A stretch of 7,761 nt of DNA. Origin: an uncultured Candidatus Melainabacteria bacterium (GTDB lineage Bacteria > Cyanobacteriota > Vampirovibrionia > LMEP-6097). Of this stretch, positions 1 to 6,047 are shown one piece after another. The translations under genes and the position numbers were made by a program. The notes beneath the pieces were generated by a model that was not told the origin of the DNA, did no database searches, and worked only from the letters and a program-made list of their open reading frames with translations. Numbering within the stretch: position 1 is the first letter of the stretch; every line of letters starts with the position of its first letter. The DNA is taken from positions 1-7,761 of the forward strand of contig CALBDR010000050.1 in NCBI GenBank assembly GCA_937927525.1. Reading direction: 5' to 3'.

Positions 1-90
1 CCTACAAATACTTTTACCCCAACACCTACTTTAACACCAACCCCAACACCTACTTTAACACCAACCCCAACACCTACTTTAACACCAACA
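1..90 (+). repeat. 24-bp tandem repeat encoding PTLTPTPT
   Basis: The 24-base unit CCTACTTTAACACCAACC plus CCAACA occurs exactly at 25-48 and 49-72. A partial copy lies at 73-90, where its last codons diverge, and a degenerate copy lies at 1-24. The unit is eight codons long, so gain or loss of a copy keeps the reading frame and changes only the length of the Pro/Thr stalk. The two full copies are identical at DNA level, which suggests recent expansion by slippage or recombination. Confidence 0.9.
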
Positions 91-171
91 CCTCCTAATG
101 AATCTCAAATGCTTAATATCCAAAATCAAGAAATTATATCTATAAATAATCAAAATATAATATCTATATAA
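1..171 (+). CDS. C-terminal end of a Pro/Thr-repeat structural protein (5' truncated)
   Basis: This frame is open from the first base of the window and ends at TAA 169-171, followed at once by a second TAA. It encodes the last 56 residues of a longer protein. Residues 1-30 are almost entirely Pro and Thr, in an 8-residue repeat PTLTPTPT with a first, degenerate copy PTNTFTPT. After a short PPNES break, the tail is Asn/Gln/Ile-rich and repeats itself loosely (QNQEIISI, then NNQNIISI). Pro/Thr-rich stretches of this kind often form extended stalks or linkers in phage fibres and other surface proteins, and are possible O-glycosylation sites. The next gene starts 12 bases downstream on the same strand and is tail-fibre-like, which suggests a structural role. 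Function is inferred only from composition and context, because the N-terminal domains lie outside the window. Confidence 0.7.
   Translation, partial: PTNTFTPTPTLTPTPTPTLTPTPTPTLTPTPPNESQMLNIQNQEIISINNQNIISI
141..148 (+). promoter_or_regulatory. Candidate T4-type late promoter (exact TATAAATA)
   Basis: TATAAATA at 141-148 exactly matches the T4 late-promoter -10 element. It lies inside the end of the upstream coding region, 35 bases before the ATG at 184. If used, transcription would start near 154 and give a leader of about 30 nt for the 231-residue fibre gene. The region is very AT-rich, so a chance match is possible. Confidence 0.4.
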
Positions 172-177
172 TAAATA
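170..177 (+). promoter_or_regulatory. NATAAATA-type late promoter candidate next to the start codon
   Basis: AATAAATA fits the NATAAATA late motif described for T4-like cyanophages and lies only 6 bases before the ATG at 184. No Shine-Dalgarno sequence is visible. Initiation about 6 bases past the motif would give an almost leaderless mRNA. Similar elements sit at similar distances before the genes at 896, 3752 and 4734. The match overlaps the tandem stop codons of the preceding gene, which contribute to it by chance. Confidence 0.4.
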
Positions 178-183
178 CTATAA

Positions 184-879
184 ATGGCTGTAAAATTTCC
201 AGACTTTACTTTAAAAGCTCCCGTTAACGGAGATTTTCTTGTGGGATATAAAGAGGATGGTTCAGAGGAATTTAGAACGACTACAGAAAATTTATTAAAT
301 GCTGCTAACACTATATTTTTGCCCCTTACGGGAGGAACGCTATCGAATAATCTCTCAGTAGTAGGAGAGTTTGCATCAAATACTTTAACTGTAGGAGGAA
401 CTAATACTGCTTCTGGTGAAAATAGTATTGCGATAGGAAATTTATGTGATGCTAAATTCAGACAAAGTGTAGCAATGGGCTATAAATCTGTTGCTGCTCA
501 TCAATATACATTTATATGGTCAGGAGAACCAACAATAGGTCCAGCTGTTTCCTCAACGAGAAATTCTCAATTCGTAATCAACGCTCCAGGTGGTACGTAT
601 TTTGTTCCTACAGTAGGAGCAGGAGCTGAAGCACGCGTCGGAATAGGTACTGACGCTGTAAATAGTGCACTGACTGTTGTTGGTGATATATCAGCATCCG
701 GAACAATATACGGTTTAAATATTGGAGAAGGAGGAGAAGGAGGAGGAAGTGAGTGGGTGACGGCTCCAGGACAACCTGATGATAATGGAGTAGCAGGACA
801 AAAAGCTTATGATAACAACTATCTTTACATCTGTGTAGCTACTAATACATGGAGAAGGACTATATTAGCTTCATGGTAA
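184..879 (+). CDS. Tail-fibre-like structural protein with YadA-head-type motifs
   Basis: This 231-residue protein is probably a virion fibre or adhesin subunit. Residues 1-40 resemble the short N-terminal module of many phage fibres (PVNGDFLVGYKEDG, then a Thr/Glu-rich stretch). Residues 46-52 contain FLPLTGG, a common fibre motif. Residues 66-105 carry head-like repeats of the trimeric autotransporter type (GENSIAIGN, SVAMGYKSVA). Residues 128-180 hold a Gly-rich beta region with VGIGT and SASGTIYGLNI, the usual layout before a fibre C-terminus. A Gly/Glu linker (181-190) leads to a compact C-terminal module, 191-231, with YICVATNTWRR near its end; similar aromatic endings close many marine phage structural proteins. 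The stop codon is 16 bases before the next fibre-like gene, consistent with co-expression. The start is the first ATG after the preceding gene; no Shine-Dalgarno sequence is seen. The fibre assignment is by motif; receptor and exact virion position are unknown. Confidence 0.75.
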   Translation: MAVKFPDFTLKAPVNGDFLVGYKEDGSEEFRTTTENLLNAANTIFLPLTGGTLSNNLSVVGEFASNTLTVGGTNTASGENSIAIGNLCDAKFRQSVAMGYKSVAAHQYTFIWSGEPTIGPAVSSTRNSQFVINAPGGTYFVPTVGAGAEARVGIGTDAVNSALTVVGDISASGTIYGLNIGEGGEGGGSEWVTAPGQPDDNGVAGQKAYDNNYLYICVATNTWRRTILASW

Positions 880-885
880 TAAATA
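878..885 (+). promoter_or_regulatory. NATAAATA-type late promoter candidate
   Basis: AATAAATA overlaps the stop codon of the preceding gene (TAA 877-879) and ends 10 bases before the ATG at 896. The intergenic gap is only 16 bases and has no Shine-Dalgarno sequence. Its position matches the same motif before 184 and 3752. Part of the match comes from the stop codon, so chance is possible. Confidence 0.4.
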
Positions 886-895
886 TACAATAACA

Positions 896-3706
896 ATGGC
901 AAATCAATATATTACATCAATAGAACAACAATCTGATGGTTCTTTTAAAGAAGTAATCACCAGTAAAAAAATGAGGTTCACACCAACATTGCCTTATCGG
1001 TGGTATCGCATACTTCGTACTGTTAGTACAAACAATGACCGCAAAGTTATTTCCGGTGAACTAAAAATTTCTGCGGATCATATTACAAGAAAAACTTATG
1101 TTGCTGTTGATATAGATGTTTCTCTTTTTAGTAGAGGAACTATTACTCAGACTGCTTATACTACTGTTGGAAGTCCGCATGTTGTATATATACGTGTTGC
1201 AAGAAATCAAGGTTTAAATAATAATGAACTAGTTGTTGACGTTTTAACAGGTCCTGAGGCAAACCAAGAAATTACTTTTGAAAGTTTTGGATCTCTCTTT
1301 CCGGATTTTGAAGATACTCCTGAACTTGTTGGATCAGCCAAACATGAAATAGAACGAACTAACAAGGTTGAATCGAGTGATTTACCGTGGGATGAGTATC
1401 TAGTATCTCAACACAGCTTTAAGTATGGAATAGATACATCAAACACAGTAGCTACACCAACTGCTCCTTATTATGAAGGAGATGTAAATTTCTACTGGAA
1501 CCAGAATACTGCTGAAGTTGCAGGAAGATCATACAATGTAACAGATTTGGATGCTGATACAAGGGTTACTGTGAGTATTACAGGTGATTCAAGTAATACT
1601 ATAGGAATAGCTCCAGGAACGTATGCTGGAGAAGTAATTAGTAGATCGAGTGCTGCTGAAGAAATAAACAACGAAAGCGGAAAGTGGAGAGCTACTATAA
1701 GATTAAGAGGACTTATTCCTGGTTCTACCTGGAATTCAGTAAACAAAGGTTTTGTCGAGCGAGCTGGTAGTGGACCAAATTTTGTAATTCAAGTGGTCTC
1801 AGGACCATTTAATGGTATATTTCCAGATCCTCCAAGAAACTATGACTCAACTCATCAAGCCAATGCCTTAGAATTAGGCCAAGGAATGATTACAAATAAA
1901 GTTGTAAAAAGTTACCATGGACATTATGCAGATCCAGGAAGTGTTTTACTTGCTGGAGGGAGAGTTGGTTATTTACACGCTCTTAACCTTTTAGGAGGAG
2001 CTGGAAGATTTACAGTTTCAACAGATCACTTTCACTTAGGTTTTTCAGGTGGGTTAAATAGTAGCGCTGGGTTTTATACTCCTCAACATTATACTTCATG
2101 GCTAAACTTTAATACAGCAGGTAGACATAAGTGGAATCGATTTCAAATGCAAAATGCAAATGCCTTCGAATCAAATGAAATATTTTTAGGAGGTGTTACA
2201 GAATTTAGCTTTGGAACAACGTTGTTAAACAATAATGAACGCTACGGGGTTTCAACTTTACGTGTTGAAGAAACAGGTTCGGGTAATACATCATCTCCGG
2301 ATGATGAGCCTAATACAAGTCCCGGACCTCCAAGATATGAAGCAGAAGTAGATTTTTATTTTAACACAATGCCAAGTGTGACTCAAAACACTTATGTAAC
2401 TGTAGACTTTCCAGTTGGTCACGTAGGTATTGCTGCAGCTGTATTAGCAGGTAGAGTTGTTGCTAATCCTTCTGGACCACTCACAGCACCTGATGGAGCG
2501 ACTGGTAAATATCTAGTAACAATAAGGTTAGAAGGTTTAGCATCTACAGAATGGTATCCAACAGCTGCAGGGTTTACAACAAGCCCTAAGAGCTGGACAA
2601 TTTCTACAGCAACTCCTGCAATTCCTAACAAATTAAACTTAAGACTTCATCCAACAAGAAGAGATAAAGTTATAGCAACATATAGTACTCCTCATGGTTT
2701 ACATGAAGGTCAAGTAGTCGTTTTTAATTTATTTGAAACTGCATTCATTGCAACCGGAGAAGGCAGAGGTAATGGAGTTGTATCAAAAGTTATAAGTCCA
2801 ACAGAGATTGAAATTTTGTTGGGAACGTGTAGAAGAGCAGAAAACTTGAACCTTTTAGGAATGTTTAAGTTTAGTAATCATGCTTCCGGATCACCATCTA
2901 GCGGTACTGGTACGGGATTGTTTTGGGTCAATTACAACCATCCCCCTAACAATCAGGTTTATCGAGTAAGACTTCGCTCGACAAATAATTTACCTATTGG
3001 ACTAGAAACTGATAGAGACTATTGGTTAAGATTAAATCCTACTTATCCACAGTTCTTCCTTAAGCTTCATAACACACTACAAGATGCTTTAAATAATACA
3101 AATCCAGTAACAGTAGATTATGCTGCATCCTACGGACAACACTATTTAGTTTTTTATACAGCTTATAAACTAACAGATAATCCAGGAGACGTTGTAATAG
3201 ATTTAGAAGAAACACCTGATCTTGGGGCTACGGGATGGGATATTCATGTAGGTAATACTGACAGCGTTCACCAACAGACATTTGGAGATATAGGTTGGTT
3301 TATGCACCGTAACATCTTTCCTAATAATAGAGGAACAGCTCAAGGAGTTATTACTCAAGGAGTGTATGGTGGATTAAACGATGTTCATTTTCTTGCACAG
3401 AAAGCTTTTGCATATGGTTGGAATTCTTCAGCTGAAGTCGATAATTCAGTTGCTATAGGTATTGAAACAAAAAATAAAACTTTAAGTAGTGTTGAAATAG
3501 GATACGGAGATACAAAGACGAGGTTTGAGCCAGATAACACAACAGTTATATCATCTACAACACAAGTGTCTGGAACAGAATTAGCAATGGATTTAGACAA
3601 TCTAATAGTTTCTCCGAATATGCTAACTACTGTTGGTGCTGATACATTCTTAAAAGTAAAAGATACTAACGGAACATTGTACGGATTAAAACTACAACAA
3701 CTATAA
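896..3706 (+). CDS. Large modular tail-fibre/adhesin-type structural protein
   Basis: This 936-residue protein has no obvious enzymatic motif and looks like a multi-domain virion surface protein. Residues 1-135 form a beta-rich N-terminal domain (YRILRTVSTNNDRK, ISGELKISADH). Residues about 189-305 and 478-573 are two copies of one domain, sharing YExxVxFYxN, a GIA segment, GK-x-x-x-TIRL and a GF motif. Between them, 330-460 is a Gly/Asn/aromatic-rich region. Residues 583-757 match the common fibre pattern 'PHGL-x-EGQVVVF' followed by LPIGLETDRDYWLRL and a Tyr/Gly-rich end (YGQHYLVF). Residues 815-870 contain a YadA-head-like stretch (AFAYGWNSSAEVDNSVAIG). The C-terminus, NGTLYGLKLQQL, resembles the IYGLNI segment of the preceding protein. 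There is no signal peptide or membrane segment. It follows the 231-residue fibre-like gene by 16 bases, so the two are probably co-expressed. Length and module order suggest a distal fibre or decoration protein; the receptor cannot be read from sequence. Confidence 0.75.
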   Translation: MANQYITSIEQQSDGSFKEVITSKKMRFTPTLPYRWYRILRTVSTNNDRKVISGELKISADHITRKTYVAVDIDVSLFSRGTITQTAYTTVGSPHVVYIRVARNQGLNNNELVVDVLTGPEANQEITFESFGSLFPDFEDTPELVGSAKHEIERTNKVESSDLPWDEYLVSQHSFKYGIDTSNTVATPTAPYYEGDVNFYWNQNTAEVAGRSYNVTDLDADTRVTVSITGDSSNTIGIAPGTYAGEVISRSSAAEEINNESGKWRATIRLRGLIPGSTWNSVNKGFVERAGSGPNFVIQVVSGPFNGIFPDPPRNYDSTHQANALELGQGMITNKVVKSYHGHYADPGSVLLAGGRVGYLHALNLLGGAGRFTVSTDHFHLGFSGGLNSSAGFYTPQHYTSWLNFNTAGRHKWNRFQMQNANAFESNEIFLGGVTEFSFGTTLLNNNERYGVSTLRVEETGSGNTSSPDDEPNTSPGPPRYEAEVDFYFNTMPSVTQNTYVTVDFPVGHVGIAAAVLAGRVVANPSGPLTAPDGATGKYLVTIRLEGLASTEWYPTAAGFTTSPKSWTISTATPAIPNKLNLRLHPTRRDKVIATYSTPHGLHEGQVVVFNLFETAFIATGEGRGNGVVSKVISPTEIEILLGTCRRAENLNLLGMFKFSNHASGSPSSGTGTGLFWVNYNHPPNNQVYRVRLRSTNNLPIGLETDRDYWLRLNPTYPQFFLKLHNTLQDALNNTNPVTVDYAASYGQHYLVFYTAYKLTDNPGDVVIDLEETPDLGATGWDIHVGNTDSVHQQTFGDIGWFMHRNIFPNNRGTAQGVITQGVYGGLNDVHFLAQKAFAYGWNSSAEVDNSVAIGIETKNKTLSSVEIGYGDTKTRFEPDNTTVISSTTQVSGTELAMDLDNLIVSPNMLTTVGADTFLKVKDTNGTLYGLKLQQL
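1460..1810 (+). repeat. Internal domain duplication, copy A
   Basis: This segment encodes residues 189-305 of the 936-residue protein. It aligns by eye with residues 478-573: YEGDVNFYWN against YEAEVDFYFN, NTIGIAPGTYAGEVI against GHVGIAAAVLAGRVV, and GKWRATIRLRGL against GKYLVTIRLEGL. The DNA has diverged, so the duplication is old. Copy A is longer, with extra residues in the first loop region. Confidence 0.75.
2327..2614 (+). repeat. Internal domain duplication, copy B
   Basis: This segment encodes residues 478-573 and is the shorter partner of the domain at 189-305. Both copies follow a Pro-rich linker (TPTAP before A, SPGPP before B), which suggests they fold independently as beta-rich modules. 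Confidence 0.75.
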
Positions 3707-3733
3707 AATATCCTATAAAAAAAGTACAAATAG

Positions 3734-3745
3734 AATAAATAAATA
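3734..3745 (+). promoter_or_regulatory. Two overlapping NATAAATA late-promoter-like motifs
   Basis: AATAAATA occurs at 3734-3741 and again at 3738-3745, the second ending 6 bases before the ATG at 3752. They lie in a true 45-base intergenic gap (3707-3751) without a Shine-Dalgarno sequence, so unlike the copies at 170 and 878 they do not depend on a stop codon. This makes a late promoter here more credible. The inferred transcript would have only a few leader bases. Confidence 0.5.
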
Positions 3746-3751
3746 TATACA

Positions 3752-4657
3752 ATGAAAAACGATTTATCATCTCTATACGAACAGATTATGCTTAACGAAT
3801 CAGCAAAATCTAATCTTGAATCCCCTTCCAATGATACAGTTGGTAGTTTAAAAACAAAGCAAGAAGCTTTTGGTAAAGCACCAAAAACTGTAGAAGGTCC
3901 AGATAAAGCAAAAGTCGATCAAGGACCTAATTACGAAGTAACAGCAGGATCGACTTCCAAACCAGCAGCTGCAAAACCATCTTTTAAGGGATCTGCTCCA
4001 GCAAAAGAAGTTAAAGCAGAAGAAGCAGAAGAAGTCGAAGATGATGAAGTCGCTCCAAAAACAGAAGAAGAAAAGAAAGAAGAAAAAACAAAAAACGAAA
4101 GTGTTGAAAGCGCCTTTGAAGCTCTCTTTAAAAAGACTATTACAGAAGATATGCACGAAGACGTTGAAAGTGTCATGTCTGATGACGAGGTTTCAAACGA
4201 TGAAATGTCTTTAGAAGAACCCATGGAAGATTCAGAAGAAGAATCAGAAGAAGAATCAGATCTACTTTCTGATCTTAAAGAACTTCAAGACAAGCTTACA
4301 GCAATTCTTTCAAATCTTGAAGATGCAGTTGATGACAGTGAAGAAGAAGCTCAAGAAGATGAAGATTACTCAGAAGAAGACTTTGAAGAAGAATTCGGAA
4401 CTGAAGATTCTGAAGATTCTGAAGTTAAAGAATCAGTAGAAAAACCAAAAGCTCTATCAGATGCTCACGGTAAAAAACTAATTAACAAAAAAAATAAAGT
4501 AGGCAATTTACACTCAAAAGGTGGTAAAGCACACACTGGAACAGTAGATGACGAACCAAAGCCAAAAGTTCTTAAAGACAAAAAAGCTCACTTACAAAAA
4601 GTAAAAGGTAAGCCAGAACCAAAATCTACTGTCAAAAAGGGAGAATTTATTAAATAA
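3752..4657 (+). CDS. Highly acidic, charge-segregated protein; possible prohead core/internal protein
   Basis: This 301-residue protein has three zones. Residues 1-84 are mixed and begin LSSLYEQIMLNES, a start seen in several T4-like head-assembly proteins. Residues 85-228 are extremely Glu/Asp/Ser-rich, interrupted by AFEALFKKTITEDMHED (121-137) and by a Leu-rich segment, 169-190, with heptad-like spacing (LLSDLKELQDKLTAIL) that could form a coiled coil. Residues 229-301 are strongly basic (Lys-rich). Strong negative charge with a coiled coil and basic tail is typical of scaffold or core proteins such as T4 gp67, gp68 and gp22, and also of packaged internal proteins. LNE followed by Ser at residues 14-17 fits the L-x-E cleavage rule of the T4 prohead protease gp21. 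The gene is the last before a strong terminator. The role is inferred from composition and context; an unrelated acidic structural protein is the main alternative. Confidence 0.6.
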   Translation: MKNDLSSLYEQIMLNESAKSNLESPSNDTVGSLKTKQEAFGKAPKTVEGPDKAKVDQGPNYEVTAGSTSKPAAAKPSFKGSAPAKEVKAEEAEEVEDDEVAPKTEEEKKEEKTKNESVESAFEALFKKTITEDMHEDVESVMSDDEVSNDEMSLEEPMEDSEEESEEESDLLSDLKELQDKLTAILSNLEDAVDDSEEEAQEDEDYSEEDFEEEFGTEDSEDSEVKESVEKPKALSDAHGKKLINKKNKVGNLHSKGGKAHTGTVDDEPKPKVLKDKKAHLQKVKGKPEPKSTVKKGEFIK

Positions 4658-4690
4658 TTACCCTATTAAAGTAACCCTTACATAAAAGAA

Positions 4691-4717
4691 GGCTCTGGTT
4701 AAACCAGAGCCTTTTTT
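4691..4717 (+). terminator. Rho-independent terminator
   Basis: GGCTCTGGT (4691-4699) pairs with ACCAGAGCC (4703-4711), giving a 9-bp GC-rich stem around a 3-base loop (TAA), followed directly by six T at 4712-4717. It lies in the 76-base gap after the acidic-protein gene and is the only strong intrinsic terminator seen in the window. It probably ends the structural-gene transcript. A few A residues before the stem may allow weak activity in the opposite direction. Confidence 0.92.
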
Positions 4718-4718
4718 G

Positions 4719-4726
4719 TATAAGTA
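4719..4726 (+). promoter_or_regulatory. Late-promoter-like TATAAGTA after the terminator
   Basis: TATAAGTA differs from TATAAATA at one base. It begins one base after the terminator T-run and ends 7 bases before the ATG at 4734. A fresh promoter is needed here if the terminator is efficient, and the 7-base spacing matches the elements before 184 and 3752. No Shine-Dalgarno sequence is visible. Confidence 0.4.
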
Positions 4727-4733
4727 ACTCCAA

Positions 4734-5219
4734 ATGAAAAACTTCAACGATAAGTTAAAAAAATACTTGACTGTTTACAAAATTCCGATTGCACCTAACA
4801 GTTTAGATCCAACAATTTTTTATTTTTCTGAAATTGGAGAACCTCCGAGACTATTACCAGGCATACACTCACAAATTATTAACGATCTTAACTTTTTTAT
4901 TTCTGAACAGCCTACTCTCATTGAAAAAGCCTTATTGGTTGGTCCGTGTTTAGAACCAGGTCTAAAAAATAAGTCAGCCGACCTTAAAGTACTATTAGTA
5001 TTAAATAAAAAATTAATGAGCATGGATGTAGACGGTTTGCTTGCTGAAGAAATTTTAAAATTATCAAGCACATTAAGCGGAAAATTAGCTAGCACATCTT
5101 TACATAAAATACAGTATTTACCAACTGTGCGAACAATTAAAGAAATATCTGAAAGTTATTCAGCTATTTATGATATTCAAACACTATCGTGGTTAAAACT
5201 TCCTTCAGGAATGAATTAA
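4734..5219 (+). CDS. Conserved-looking small phage protein; possible degenerate nucleotidyltransferase fold
   Basis: I do not firmly recognise this 161-residue protein. Its layout resembles the small nucleotidyltransferase-like proteins common in marine T4-like phages. LDPTIF (24-29) and PRLLPGIHSQIINDLNFFI (38-56) sit where those have an 'LNP-x-LW ... LKPEVR' helix region. ALLVGPCLEP (66-75) sits at the G-S loop. SADLKVLLVL (81-90) sits at the S-D-x-D strand. The catalytic features are altered: Gly-Pro replaces Gly-Ser, and Lys85 stands where the second Asp would be. If the similarity is real, it is probably a pseudoenzyme with a binding or structural role. The protein is soluble, with no signal or membrane segment. 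The gene starts 16 bases after a terminator T-run and its stop lies one base before the neck-protein start, so the two form a coupled pair. Family membership is an inference by eye. Confidence 0.65.
   Translation: MKNFNDKLKKYLTVYKIPIAPNSLDPTIFYFSEIGEPPRLLPGIHSQIINDLNFFISEQPTLIEKALLVGPCLEPGLKNKSADLKVLLVLNKKLMSMDVDGLLAEEILKLSSTLSGKLASTSLHKIQYLPTVRTIKEISESYSAIYDIQTLSWLKLPSGMN
5207..5210 (+). promoter_or_regulatory. Shine-Dalgarno-like AGGA inside the upstream gene
   Basis: AGGA lies 10 bases before the ATG at 5221, within the last codons of the 161-residue gene. It supports this start and termination-coupled reinitiation, since TAA (5217-5219) and ATG are separated by one base. It is one of the few SD-like sites in the window. 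Confidence 0.4.
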
Positions 5220-5220
5220 T

Positions 5221-6009
5221 ATGCAAAGCCATACTATTAACAGCGTCCGTTTCTTAAACAAACAAATTAATAATAACGAACGCCAAAACTACTCAAAGTG
5301 GTGGAAAGAACAGATTGAAATATATGGAACATCTGTTTCTTATTACACTCATGGTTATGCTTTGTCTTCGCATAATTTTTTATATGGAGAAGATCCTACG
5401 TCACGTTTTATAAAAACAAATGATGTTATTCTCTTAACTGACATTACTAATGATGCACTAATGCTTTCCAAATTTGGAATAATGGCAGATTGTGATATGA
5501 CGTGTGTAGCACACATTTCTTCATTTTACGAAAAGTTTGGTCAAGGTTTTGAACCTAAAGCAGGAGATCTGATTAGGTTAACAGAATTTGGAGCAGATCG
5601 ACCCGGAAATCGAGCAGCACCAATATACGAGATTACTGAAAGAGATGATGAATATCTTCCAATGACTAATCCACTTATTGGACACTATGTGTGGTATATT
5701 AAATGTAAACGCTTTGAATATTCATATGAACCAGGAGTTGAATTATCTCCAGTTAATATACAAACTAATGATGACAACGATTATGGACGTTTAGACGGAG
5801 GTAGTAATGAAAGCAATCTAGTTATTCCTTATCCTCAGAATATAGGAGATACTGCAGAAGTAATTTTTGATTCAGGTAATGCTAATCTTAGCAATCCTGC
5901 CCCACCAAGCACAGATTGTCAAGTGGTTCAATCTCCAGTTATAATTAGAAATCGTGGAAAAGGCAAATACGATTATTATAACTATTTTAATGCAGATTTA
6001 GACGACTAG
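5221..6009 (+). CDS. Neck (head-completion) protein, T4 gp14-like
   Basis: This 262-residue protein is close in length to T4 gp14 (256 residues), which with gp13 forms the neck that seals the filled head and docks the tail. The family pattern is visible: EIYGTSVSYYTH (33-44), then LYGEDPTSRF (54-63), KFGI (84-87), P-x-x-GDLIRL (112-120), YEIT (136-139) and a closing aromatic strand YVWYIKCKRFEYSYE (156-170). The tail after 172 is Asn/Asp/Pro-rich and low in order, ending in Tyr-rich KYDYYNYF. Residue-level identity to T4 is probably low, so the call rests on motif order, length and the virion-gene context. The start is one base after the preceding stop, with AGGA upstream, so translation is probably coupled. 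In T4 the order is 13-14-15; here neither a recognisable gene 13 nor gene 15 flanks it. Alternative: another marine-phage structural protein of the same fold. Confidence 0.55.
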   Translation: MQSHTINSVRFLNKQINNNERQNYSKWWKEQIEIYGTSVSYYTHGYALSSHNFLYGEDPTSRFIKTNDVILLTDITNDALMLSKFGIMADCDMTCVAHISSFYEKFGQGFEPKAGDLIRLTEFGADRPGNRAAPIYEITERDDEYLPMTNPLIGHYVWYIKCKRFEYSYEPGVELSPVNIQTNDDNDYGRLDGGSNESNLVIPYPQNIGDTAEVIFDSGNANLSNPAPPSTDCQVVQSPVIIRNRGKGKYDYYNYFNADLDD

Positions 6010-6012
6010 TTA

Positions 6013-6041
6013 TTGACTTTTAGCAAGTTTCGTGATAAGAA
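6013..6041 (+). promoter_or_regulatory. Possible sigma70-type promoter before the glycosyltransferase gene
   Basis: TTGACT (6013-6018) is separated by 17 bases from TAAGAA (6036-6041), and TG at 6033-6034 gives an extended -10 arrangement. The -35 is good and the -10 weak. It occupies the only sizeable gap (6010-6047) between the neck and glycosyltransferase genes. The predicted start is near 6048, the A of the ATG, so the mRNA would be almost leaderless. It could let the host polymerase express this gene outside the late programme. Confidence 0.3.
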
Positions 6042-6047
6042 ATATAT

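Noticed and set aside
179..186. TATAAATG overlapping the start codon at 184
   Set aside because: One mismatch to the late motif, but it would start transcription inside the gene, past the ATG.
1492..1746. Minus-strand open frame of 84 codons
   Set aside because: It lies wholly inside the 936-residue fibre gene, has no supporting context and encodes a hydrophobic shadow-like sequence.
2419..2631. Minus-strand open frame of 70 codons
   Set aside because: Entirely antisense to the fibre gene; composition is that of a complementary shadow.
3385..3831. Minus-strand open frame of 148 codons spanning the 3707-3751 gap
   Set aside because: It overlaps the end of the fibre gene and the start of the acidic-protein gene. 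Its Tyr/Phe-rich middle is the translation of AT-rich intergenic DNA.
3848..4224. Two minus-strand frames opposite the acidic gene (102 and 97 codons)
   Set aside because: Phe/Cys-rich and Ser-rich translations are the expected complements of GAA/GAT-rich codons.
4820..5095. Minus-strand open frame of 91 codons
   Set aside because: Fully antisense to the 161-residue gene, whose coupling to the neck gene supports the plus strand.
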